DNA of 7,210 bases, taken from contig JAIELM010000465.1 of the NCBI GenBank assembly GCA_019752975.1, forward strand, positions 1 to 7,210, read 5' to 3'. Below, piece by piece: positions 1 to 6,200 of the stretch. The stretch comes from Undibacterium sp. Lineage in GTDB: Bacteria > Pseudomonadota > Gammaproteobacteria > Burkholderiales > Burkholderiaceae_D. Each line of letters starts with the position of its first letter. Within the stretch, counting starts at the first letter, position 1. The notes under the pieces were generated by a model. It did not search any database, was not told where the DNA came from, and saw nothing but the letters and a program-made list of their open reading frames with translations. The translations under genes and the position numbers were made by a program.

Positions 1-266
1 CGTGTCATTTGTTCCGTCACACGATGGCAACCTTGATGCTAGAAAATGGTGCCGACATTCGCTTTATTCAGGCGATGCTGGGACATGCCAATTTAGAGAC
101 CACGCAAATTTATACGCAAGTCTCTATCAGAAAACTCAAAGACATTCATACCGCGACACATCCAGGGCGAGTGATCGTGGCGACTCAATCGCACAGTGAA
201 GACGACGACAGTGAGCGCGACGCTTTGCTGGCGATGCTGGACGACGAAGCGCAAGAGGAGGATTAA
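1..266 (+). CDS. Tyrosine recombinase A, C-terminal fragment (5' end outside window)
   Basis: This is the last 87 residues of a XerC/XerD-like tyrosine recombinase, which cuts and rejoins DNA at specific sites through a 3'-phosphotyrosine. The reading frame is open from base 3, so the gene runs in from upstream. The catalytic HxxR box (HLFRH, bases 6-20), the LGH histidine (84-86) and the nucleophile Tyr in the QIYTQV motif (codon 111-113) are all visible and intact. After the catalytic core comes an acidic tail rich in Asp, Glu and Ser, ending at TAA 264-266. It is homologous to recombinase B at the other end of the window. Over the 32 bases the two share (3-34 and 7179-7210) they differ at three positions, all synonymous. 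Nothing suggests it is inactive. The exact substrate cannot be read from this fragment. Confidence 0.93.
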   Translation, partial: CHLFRHTMATLMLENGADIRFIQAMLGHANLETTQIYTQVSIRKLKDIHTATHPGRVIVATQSHSEDDDSERDALLAMLDDEAQEED

Positions 267-268
267 AA

Positions 269-352
269 ATGGAGCATCTTACGCGGATCAATTTCTATTT
301 GCCGCCCGATGAAGCCGAGGCCTTGGCGCAAGTGGGCTACGCACCGCGTTAA
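269..352 (+). CDS. Short coupled ORF downstream of recombinase A, 27 aa, probable gene stub
   Basis: An ATG follows the recombinase stop by two bases. A good Shine-Dalgarno (GAGGAG, 255-260) lies inside the end of the recombinase gene, so translation is probably coupled. The product begins MEHLTRINFYLPPDEAEAL and ends after 27 residues at TAA 350-352. The opening has the look of the first strand and helix of a small DNA-binding protein such as ribbon-helix-helix, but this is only an impression. The strong ribosome site on such a short frame suggests that a longer gene once stood here and was cut off near 340-352, possibly where cargo joined. It could also be a genuine leader or small peptide. 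Family not recognised. Confidence 0.45.
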   Translation: MEHLTRINFYLPPDEAEALAQVGYAPR

Positions 353-408
353 ACACACAAAAAGCAAAACGATATCTGAACCCAGCAATTCCATAACTCA
401 CCTATTTG

Positions 409-435
409 TTTGAGGTCACAATTTGTGATCTCAAA
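409..435. repeat. 27-bp near-perfect palindrome, copy 1 (candidate operator)
   Basis: Arms TTTGAGGTCACAA (409-421) and TTGTGATCTCAAA (423-435) pair around one central base with a single mismatch. It is AT-rich at the ends and lacks a following T-run, so it looks like a protein-binding dyad rather than a terminator. It lies in the gene-free stretch upstream of the toxin gene. Confidence 0.7.
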
Positions 436-446
436 ACACTCTCCTG

Positions 447-473
447 TTTGAAGTCGCAAATTGCGACTTCAAA
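447..473. repeat. 27-bp perfect palindrome, copy 2 (candidate operator)
   Basis: Arms TTTGAAGTCGCAA (447-459) and TTGCGACTTCAAA (461-473) are perfect inverted repeats around a single central A. The arm differs from copy 1 at two positions and has exactly the same 13-1-13 geometry. The centres are 38 bp apart (422 and 460). It lies 11 bp upstream of the possible -35 at 485. Confidence 0.75.
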
Positions 474-484
474 CCATTCCATGC

Positions 485-514
485 TTGCCACATAATTCAC
501 CCTGATGCTACACT
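485..514 (+). promoter_or_regulatory. Possible sigma-70 promoter ahead of the toxin/immunity pair
   Basis: TTGCCA (485-490, 5 of 6 to the -35 consensus) is followed after 18 bp by TACACT (509-514, 4 of 6), preceded by TG at 506-507 as in an extended -10. Transcription would start near 521, leaving a leader of more than 100 bases before the GTG at 634. Its position just downstream of the twin palindromes would suit control by whatever binds them. This is prediction from motif match only. Confidence 0.35.
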
Positions 515-633
515 GCGCCAACTAAAACCCGCATTAGGGGGTCTCGCTCTTTTAGATGAATAGTGCTGTTGATGTGATGTGCGGGAAGCCGCATGGATGC
601 TGGGGGTTAGCTGTTTGTGTACGGTAGGATGCA

Positions 634-1236
634 GTGGACTACCCTGTTGCGGCAAACAAGGGAGGCATCGCAGCGGATAGTAGTGCTAATATTGGTGCAG
701 CCGCTATTGCAGGGCGATTAGCTGTCGCTGCTGGTACTACCGTTCCAGGTGTTGTCGGTGGTAGTGGCGTGTCTATCCCAGCAATTGGAGCAGAATTAAC
801 TGCCGCAACTAGCGCGGGACTATTAATAGGGACTTTATCAATATCTGGTAGTGAGCCAAATAAAACTATTTACGTCACATATACGAGGGTAAATCCAATT
901 ACTGGTGAAGTTTATTCTGGACGAACACATGGTGAAGGTGATCCACAATCAATTGTAACGCAGAGAGGAATGCAACAAAGTCATTTGAATAAAGAAGGAT
1001 TTGCGCCTCCTGTTGTTGATCGTTGGTCAAGCGATGGCGGTGCAATTCGTGGGCGAGAACAGCAGCTAATTGATTTTTTTGGAGGGGCGCGAAGTGTTGG
1101 GGGTACGTCTAGAAACATGATCAATGGTGTTTCTGATTTTAACCCTAACAGGATTTATTATATACCTGCATCGATTGCCACATTTGGTCCGTTACCTGAT
1201 AATTCGCCACCTCGATTTAGACTGGGATTCCCTTGA
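634..1236 (+). CDS. Orphan C-terminal toxin module of polymorphic-toxin type, GIY-YIG/URI-like nuclease candidate
   Basis: This is a 200-residue product with the build of the toxic tip of an RHS/CDI-type polymorphic toxin. Residues 10-70 are a Gly/Ala/Val-rich hydrophobic linker. The rest is a compact domain. TIYVTYT (about 78-84) followed by GEVYSGRT (91-98) resembles the paired strands of GIY-YIG nucleases. Other candidate active-site residues are Arg111, His117 and Glu142 in RGREQQLID, followed by a GGTSRN...NGVSDFNP segment. No RHS or haemagglutinin repeats, signal peptide or delivery domain are present, so the module is detached from its carrier. The start is uncertain: GTG at 634 has a weak AGGA (626-629) four bases upstream, and an in-frame TAG lies at 625-627. 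The stop overlaps the immunity gene, as usual for such pairs. The nuclease call is inference from motifs; the toxin-tip call is firmer because of the neighbour. Confidence 0.65.
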   Translation: MDYPVAANKGGIAADSSANIGAAAIAGRLAVAAGTTVPGVVGGSGVSIPAIGAELTAATSAGLLIGTLSISGSEPNKTIYVTYTRVNPITGEVYSGRTHGEGDPQSIVTQRGMQQSHLNKEGFAPPVVDRWSSDGGAIRGREQQLIDFFGGARSVGGTSRNMINGVSDFNPNRIYYIPASIATFGPLPDNSPPRFRLGFP

Positions 1237-1706
1237 AAACAAACATAAAAAAGAAAAAATTTTTTGAAGCTGGTTATGTCTTTGCTATTCCCTTAAAGTC
1301 CGGTGAGTTTACGTTTGGTCTTGTTTGCGAGGGAAAGGATTTTGCGTTTTTCAACTATCGAACGAAAGATTCAAATCCACCTAATAATTTACAAGATATT
1401 CCTTTGGCCTTCAGAGTAGATGTCGCTAAAGATGCTCCTTTAGTCGGTGGTTGGGAATATGTCGATTGCGTTGAACTGAAAGGTAATTACGCGCTACCTG
1501 CCAAGTATTTGCATAAACCTATAGGTTCTGAACAATATTTCATTTACAGTGCAGGGAATGAGGAACCCGCCACTAAAATAGACTGTCAAAACTTAGAGAT
1601 TTTATCAACTTGGTTCTCATTTCACATTGAAGATAGGCTCGATGATTTTTTTTCTGGGCGGGAAAATAAATTTGTAATTGCGATTAAAAAACAATTAGGG
1701 ATTTAA
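1233..1706 (+). CDS. Imm26-like immunity protein paired with the toxin
   Basis: The 157-residue product opens, after a lysine-rich start, with AGYVFAIPLKSGEFTFGLV (about 13-31). This is the type of opening strand pair seen in Imm26-family immunity proteins, cytoplasmic inhibitors of polymorphic toxins. It has no signal peptide or membrane segment and is acidic and aromatic toward the C-terminus, as many immunity proteins are. The chosen start is a TTG at 1233 that overlaps the toxin stop (TTGA, 1233-1236). No in-frame ATG occurs before the conserved opening strands, so translational coupling is likely. Only a weak GGGA (1224-1227) serves as ribosome site. The gene looks more AT-rich than the recombinase and primase genes, consistent with cargo of separate origin. 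The Imm26 assignment rests on recognised pattern, not on a search. Confidence 0.7.
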   Translation: MKTNIKKKKFFEAGYVFAIPLKSGEFTFGLVCEGKDFAFFNYRTKDSNPPNNLQDIPLAFRVDVAKDAPLVGGWEYVDCVELKGNYALPAKYLHKPIGSEQYFIYSAGNEEPATKIDCQNLEILSTWFSFHIEDRLDDFFSGRENKFVIAIKKQLGI

Positions 1707-1944
1707 CGCCTAGAAAAAATTGTGGGGTCAGCCAGGTAGGGCGGGTGAAACCTACGCTGTGTTTGGTTTTGCGGCGATAAGCCATAGAGCAAACACGCGA
1801 TGTAAACCGCTTGTCACACACCTTGCAAACCGTGCAGATAATTTGATCAGGCACACGGGGCAAGGAGTGCGCCAAGCTCGCGCTAATCGTTCTCGACGTT
1901 CGCGGCTTCGACGAGCATCAGAGCCTAATCAGATGGGAAGAAAG

Positions 1945-1987
1945 TTCACTCCGATGTCGTTCACAACTGCGCTTCGCCAGTAGTCAG
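1945..1987 (+). repeat. 43-bp direct repeat, copy 1
   Basis: It matches copy 2 (2239-2281) at 39 of 43 positions and ends with the shared GCCAGTAGTCAG. It lies 71 bp before the left arm of the attC-like palindrome. The repeats are non-coding as far as can be seen, since they fall in no credible gene. Confidence 0.85.
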
Positions 1988-2058
1988 AAAAGATCAACGA
2001 AAGAGCCAAGTCAAAGGCACAGCCCTTACGGGGTAAATCGCGGTGAAGCTGCGATTGA

Positions 2059-2164
2059 ACATAACGCGGCAGTATACAAAATCGGCACAGTCGCTTACCG
2101 CTACGCTCACGCTTGGTGCGCCGACGCTACGCGCCCTACGGGTTTCGTATACTGGGCGTTATGT
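2059..2164. repeat. Attachment-site-like imperfect palindrome (attC-like geometry)
   Basis: The outer arms ACATAACGC (2059-2067) and GCGTTATGT (2156-2164) are perfect complements. The inner arms CAGTATAC (2070-2077) and GTATACTG (2147-2154) are also perfect. They are separated by two unpaired bases on the left (GG) and one on the right (G2155). Two paired boxes per side, an asymmetric spacer and a GC-rich variable middle of about 70 bp give the architecture of an integron attC site. However, the outer box GTTATGT departs from the usual GTTRRRY at one position, and no integron integrase is visible. It may instead be a recombination site for the Xer-like enzymes here, or simply a dispersed palindromic repeat. 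Confidence 0.35.
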
Positions 2165-2216
2165 CTTGCGCCCCTCCAGTGCTGCCAAGCTAGATGGATG
2201 CGCTTTGGTGCGCAAG
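2165..2216. repeat. Second dyad abutting the attC-like palindrome
   Basis: CTTGCGC (2165-2171) and GCGCAAG (2210-2216) are perfect 7-bp inverted arms 38 bp apart. The dyad begins at the base right after the larger palindrome ends. A nested small hairpin, TGCGC/GCGCA (2199-2203 and 2210-2214), competes for the right arm. Confidence 0.45.
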
Positions 2217-2238
2217 GGATTTAGTCAGGGTTACAGCA

Positions 2239-2281
2239 TTCACTCCTACGTCGTTCACAGCTGCGCTTTGCCAGTAGTCAG
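2239..2281 (+). repeat. 43-bp direct repeat, copy 2
   Basis: Second copy of the unit, 294 bp after the first and 74 bp beyond the right arm of the attC-like palindrome. Similarity to copy 3 also extends upstream through AGTCAGGGT (2223-2231 and 2393-2401), so these two share a longer unit of about 59 bp. Confidence 0.85.
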
Positions 2282-2408
2282 GTAGAACGCAAAATCAGCA
2301 GAGCCACGATAAAAAACCATCGTCGCTATGCTTAACATCCCAGTCACTGTGCTCGCATTCTGCCAGCACAAAATCAAAACCAGCTTACAAAAAGTCAGGG
2401 TCACGGTG

Positions 2409-2451
2409 CGCGCTCCTATGTCGCGTGCCGCTGCGCTTCGCCAGTAGTCAG
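2409..2451 (+). repeat. 43-bp direct repeat, copy 3 (diverged)
   Basis: Third copy, 170 bp after the second, with 33 of 43 positions matching copy 2. The last half (GCTGCGCTTCGCCAGTAGTC) is nearly invariant in all three copies, while the first half has drifted. It is followed by GTGCGCTGGTGCGCAAG, similar to a stretch at 2198-2216 that precedes copy 2. Confidence 0.75.
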
Positions 2452-2624
2452 TGCGCTGGTGCGCAAGAAAAAATCAAGATCAAAAACAAAAACAAAAACA
2501 GTCTGCAAAAAAGCGACCAAACAGGCCGCGCAAACAAGACGAATATCTCAAGTCAACAAGCCATCAAAATACAAACGAATATGCTTATTGAAGGTAAAAA
2601 TCTTCCCGCTCTTCCTATATTTAT

Positions 2625-2679
2625 AAAACAAAAAAACCTCACCCAAGCCCTTAGCTGCTAGGGCTTGAAATGAGGTTTT
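2625..2679 (-). terminator. Strong hairpin terminator for the repressor gene (possibly bidirectional)
   Basis: An inner stem CAAGCCCT/AGGGCTTG (2644-2651 and 2660-2667) and an outer stem AAAACCTCA/TGAGGTTTT (2633-2641 and 2671-2679) are joined by a small internal loop. Read on the minus strand, downstream of the repressor stop at 2745, it is followed by seven T and then a further T-rich stretch (plus-strand A-run 2630-2636, then 2625-2628). On the plus strand TTTTAAGTTTT follows, so it may also stop transcription from the cargo side. Confidence 0.8.
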
Positions 2680-2744
2680 AAGTTTTACGACCGCTGCAGA
2701 TAGCAGCTAAAGAAAAAATTAAATGGGACGCTGAATGCTTTCTC

Positions 2745-3119
2745 TTAGCTGCTTAAATTACCGACCAATTGTTTCGTTTGATGTTTGATGATCATTCCCT
2801 CAAGGAGCGCTTTAATAATTTTGCGTTCTTCTTCTGGGAATTGGGATACCGCCTCAAATTGCAAACGTAAATCGTCAGATGGTCCACGTTCATGTTCATC
2901 AAACAGCAAGAAATCTGTACTGGTATGTAATGTTGTTGCGATCTTGCGTAAAGCGTCTAGCGATGGTTGCGCTTGCCCAGCCTCGTATTTCTTCAAACTA
3001 TTAACATGAATACCAATAGCATCAGCCATGGATTGCTGAGAGAGACCGCGTTCTTTACGCAACACGATGAGACGAGCTGACAAATTCATGGAGAGCCACC
3101 AAGAGAATGAACTGACCAT
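2745..3119 (-). CDS. XRE/Cro-CI family helix-turn-helix repressor
   Basis: This 124-residue DNA-binding protein has an HTH_XRE domain at about residues 17-72: LRKERGLSQQSMADAIGIH, then VNSLKKYEAGQAQPSLDALRKIA, the standard five-helix pattern. The C-terminal 50 residues are charged and helical (EEERKIIKALLEG), likely for dimer formation. It lacks a LexA-like peptidase domain, so control by self-cleavage is not expected. ATG at 3119 is chosen because GAGGAG (plus strand 3127-3132) lies seven bases upstream. A TTG five codons earlier overlaps that site, and a later ATG at 3089 has only a weak one. It is divergent from the primase-helicase gene and faces an intergenic strip full of TACAT half-sites, so it most likely represses that gene and itself. 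It ends in the strong terminator at 2625-2679. Confidence 0.9.
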   Translation of the reverse strand: MVSSFSWWLSMNLSARLIVLRKERGLSQQSMADAIGIHVNSLKKYEAGQAQPSLDALRKIATTLHTSTDFLLFDEHERGPSDDLRLQFEAVSQFPEEERKIIKALLEGMIIKHQTKQLVGNLSS

Positions 3120-3149
3120 TATGCTACTCCTCAATTATTTTTAAGATTC

Positions 3150-3178
3150 TTCAAATATACATTAAGATGTACTATAAT
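3150..3178 (+). promoter_or_regulatory. Promoter of the primase-helicase gene
   Basis: A perfect TATAAT (3173-3178) lies 17 bp downstream of TTCAAA (3150-3155, 4 of 6 to TTGACA), placing the start of transcription near 3185, about 40 bases before the ATG at 3224. The spacer and -10 are covered by the repeated half-sites described separately, suggesting repression by blocking polymerase. The ribosome site is GAGGGGG (3208-3214). Confidence 0.65.
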
Positions 3179-3185
3179 AATACAT
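3158..3185. promoter_or_regulatory. Candidate operator: three alternating TACAT/ATGTA half-sites
   Basis: TACAT (3158-3162), ATGTA (3167-3171) and TACAT (3181-3185) form two overlapping dyads. TACATTAAGATGTA (3158-3171) sits in the promoter spacer, and ATGTACTATAATAATACAT (3167-3185) encloses the -10. The natural ligand is the divergent XRE repressor. Assignment is by position and symmetry. Confidence 0.6.
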
Positions 3186-3223
3186 ATACGAGGTCTTGAC
3201 AAGATTTGAGGGGGAACTGAGTT

Positions 3224-6200
3224 ATGGCACGTTTCACAGAAACAGAGATAGCGCGGCTAAAAACTGAAGTATCGGTCGAGCGTCTGATCGAGGCGGCGGG
3301 TATCGTTTTGCACAAGAGCGGCAAAGATAAAGTCGGTCTGTGTCCGTTTCACGATGATCACAATCCGAGTATGCGCGTCACGCCAACGACCAATCTCTGG
3401 CACTGTCCATCCTGTGGTGCGGGTGGTGATGTGATTGCCTGGGTGATGAAGCGGCGCGGTATCAGCTTTCGCCATGCGGTGGAAATGCTGCGGGATGATT
3501 CTTCTTTAGCCGCTCATGCTGTTGGTGGTGAAATCGCGCCCATCAAACAGGGGCGGCAAAGAAGTTTGCCAGCGCCTATCGCATTTGATGCTGATGACCG
3601 TGCTTTACTTAAGCAAACGGTGGATTACTACCATACGACCCTACAGCAATCGCCGGAAGCTTTAGCGTATCTGCAAAAACGCGGCATTACAGGTGAAGCC
3701 GTGGCGCATTTCCAACTTGGTTATGCCAATCGCACACTAGGTTTGCGCTTACCAGAAAAGACCAACAAGCTTGGCGCAGAGATCCGCGCCAAATTAGAAA
3801 AAATTGGTATTTATCGAGAATCGGGGCACGAGCATTTTAACGGTAGCGTGGTGGTACCGGTCTTTGATGAAGCGGGGCAAGTGAGCGAAATCTATGGTCG
3901 TAAGATACTGAACAATTTACGCAAGGGGACGCCATCACATTTGTATTTACCAGGTCCACACCATGGTATTTTTAACTGGCAAGCGTTACCAGCTTCGACT
4001 GAAATTATTCTGTGTGAAGCTTTGATTGATGCGCTTACATTCTGGTGCAACGGTTTTAGAAATGTTACGGCTTCCTATGGTACGGAAGGATTTACTGATG
4101 AGCATTTGGCGGCTTTTAAACGCTACGGCATTGAGCGCGTATTGATTGCGTATGACAGAGACGAAGCGGGAAACACCGGTGCGGACAAAGTGGCGCAATT
4201 GTTAGCCAAAGAAGGGATAAGCTGCTACCGAATTCAATTCCCCAAAGGCATGGATGCGAATGAATACGCGCTTAAAATGTCGCCGCCTGAAAAGGCCTTG
4301 GCGCTATTGATCCGTAAAGCAGAATGGATGGCGGGCGGCGAGGAAAAACGCGCAACAGAAAACAAAAGCTCTGCACCAGAAAATGAAGAAAAGCCAGCAG
4401 TACCTACGGCAGTGCAGCCCTTAAATATTCTTCCCTTAGCCGCTATGGTAGACGTTAAACCACCTGCGGCGCCCGATGTTGCCCAAGTCGTCACGACGGA
4501 CGCCATCCCCACGCCCAGCATTGCCAGTCCGGTACCGCCAGCGCCGAGTGTTGATATTCCTGTTGAGCAAAGCGATAGCGAATTAATTTTAAACTTTGGC
4601 ACACGCCGTTATCGCATCAGGGGTTGGAAAAAGCCGCTCAATCCCGAAGCCTTAAAAGTCAATCTGCTGGTGTCCAAAGACGAGCGTTTCCACGTCGATA
4701 GTTTCGACTTATACCAAGCCAAAGCCAGAGCAGGATTCATCAAACAGGCAGGCATAGAATTAGGAGAAGCGGAAGACGTGCTCAAGCATGATTTAGGCCG
4801 TGTGTTATTGAAGTTGGAAGAATTGCAAGCGGAACATTTAAACGCCGCCGTAACCAAAAAAGACGACACGCCAACGCTCACCGATGCAGAACAAAAGGAA
4901 GCGCTGGAATTACTCACCGCGCCCGATTTATTAAGCCGTATTCTGGCGGACTTTGACACCTGCGGCATGGTCGGTGAAGAGACGAATAAACTCGTTGCGT
5001 ATCTGGCGGCGGTCTCACGCCAACTCGATAAACCGTTAGCGATCTTGATTCAGTCATCGAGCGCGGCGGGTAAGAGTTCGCTCATGGATGCAGCCTTAGC
5101 CTTTATGCCCGACGAAGCCCAAGTGCGTTATTCGGCCATGACGGGACAATCTTTGTTCTACATGGGGGAAACTAGTTTGAAGCATAAGATTTTAGCGATC
5201 GCTGAAGAAGAAGGCGCAGCGCAAGCCAGCTACGCTTTAAAGCTCTTGCAAAGTGATGGACAAGTGAGTATGGCCAGTACGGGCAAAGACGCGACTACGG
5301 GCTTACTCACCACACACGAATACAAAGTCGAAGGCCCTGTGATGCTTTTTTTAACAACCACGGCAATCGACATCGACGAAGAGTTATTAAATCGGTGCGT
5401 GGTGTTGACGGTGAATGAGAGTCGTGAGCAAACCAAAGCCATTCACATCTTGCAGCGCCAGCGGCAAACATTGGCGGGGCTACTGCAAGACGAATCGCGC
5501 GACGCGATTTTAACTTTGCACCGTAATGCACAGCGACTCTTGCAACCGCTCAAGGTGGTCAATCCGTATGCGGATAAATTGACCTTCTTGGATGATAAAA
5601 CCCGCACACGGCGCGACCACATGAAATACCTGAGTCTCATTCGCGCCATCACCTTTTTACATCAATACCAGCGTGAGATAAAAACCGTGCAGCATCGTGG
5701 TAAAGCGGTGCGCTATATCGAGGTGACTCCAGGCGACATTGCGACCGCTAACAGCCTAGCGCACGAGGTGCTGGGGCGCACCTTAGATGAACTGCCGCCA
5801 CAGACTAGAAAGCTGCTGACTACCTTGCATGCGTGGGTAAAAAGTGAGAGCGAACAGCAAGGCATGCAGCAAAGCGATTTCAGGTTTAGCCGTCGTCAAG
5901 TACGCGACTTAACCGGCTGGGGTAACACGCAATTAGGCATCCACCTGGCGCGACTAGTCGAGATGGAATATATCTTCGAGCATGGGGCAAGGCGCACAGG
6001 TTCGAGTAGTTACGAGCTTGCCTATCACGGCGAAGGCGATCATGGACAATCGTTCTTAATGGGCTTACTCAATTGCGACACACTGGATGCAAGCACACCA
6101 AATTCTCCACCTATGACAACAGGTGTACGGGGTAATGAGGCAGGTGTACGGGGTAATGAGGATACGTGTACGGGGTCGAAACGCCCCCTAAACGCCCCTG

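Larger units (their letters stand above)
1707..2624. other. Long gene-free stretch rich in repeats and dyads
   Basis: About 900 bases separate the immunity gene from the terminator of the repressor gene. Open frames here lack ribosome sites, their translations look like read-through of repeats (for example a CKVCDKRF stretch on the minus strand at 1684-1875), and none matches a family I know. The stretch begins with a short inverted motif (GTAGG 1736-1740, CCTAC 1751-1755) in a GTGGGGTCAGCCAGGTAGGG context, of the sort common in dispersed intergenic repeats. It then holds three 43-bp direct repeats, a 106-bp attC-like palindrome with a second dyad beside it, and an A-rich strip from about 2465 to 2520. 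No tRNA or rRNA signature was seen. Confidence 0.6.

Noticed and set aside
1684..1875. Minus-strand 63-aa frame with a CxxCxxC stretch resembling a zinc-binding peptide
   Set aside because: It starts at a TTG with no good ribosome site, runs into the end of the immunity gene, and its translation (ending in a VGFTRPTWLTP-type stretch) looks like read-through of a dispersed intergenic repeat.
2043..2285. 80-aa plus-strand frame
   Set aside because: It spans the attC-like palindrome and repeat copy 2, has no ribosome site or domain-like composition, and is best explained as a frame left open by chance.
1945..2451. CRISPR array made of the 43-bp repeats
   Set aside because: There are only three diverged copies, spaced by unequal intervals of 251 and 127 bp, with no cas genes nearby.
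2425..2661. 78-aa Lys/Asn/Gln-rich plus-strand frame
   Set aside because: It begins inside repeat copy 3, crosses an A-rich strip and ends in the terminator hairpin; no ribosome site was seen.
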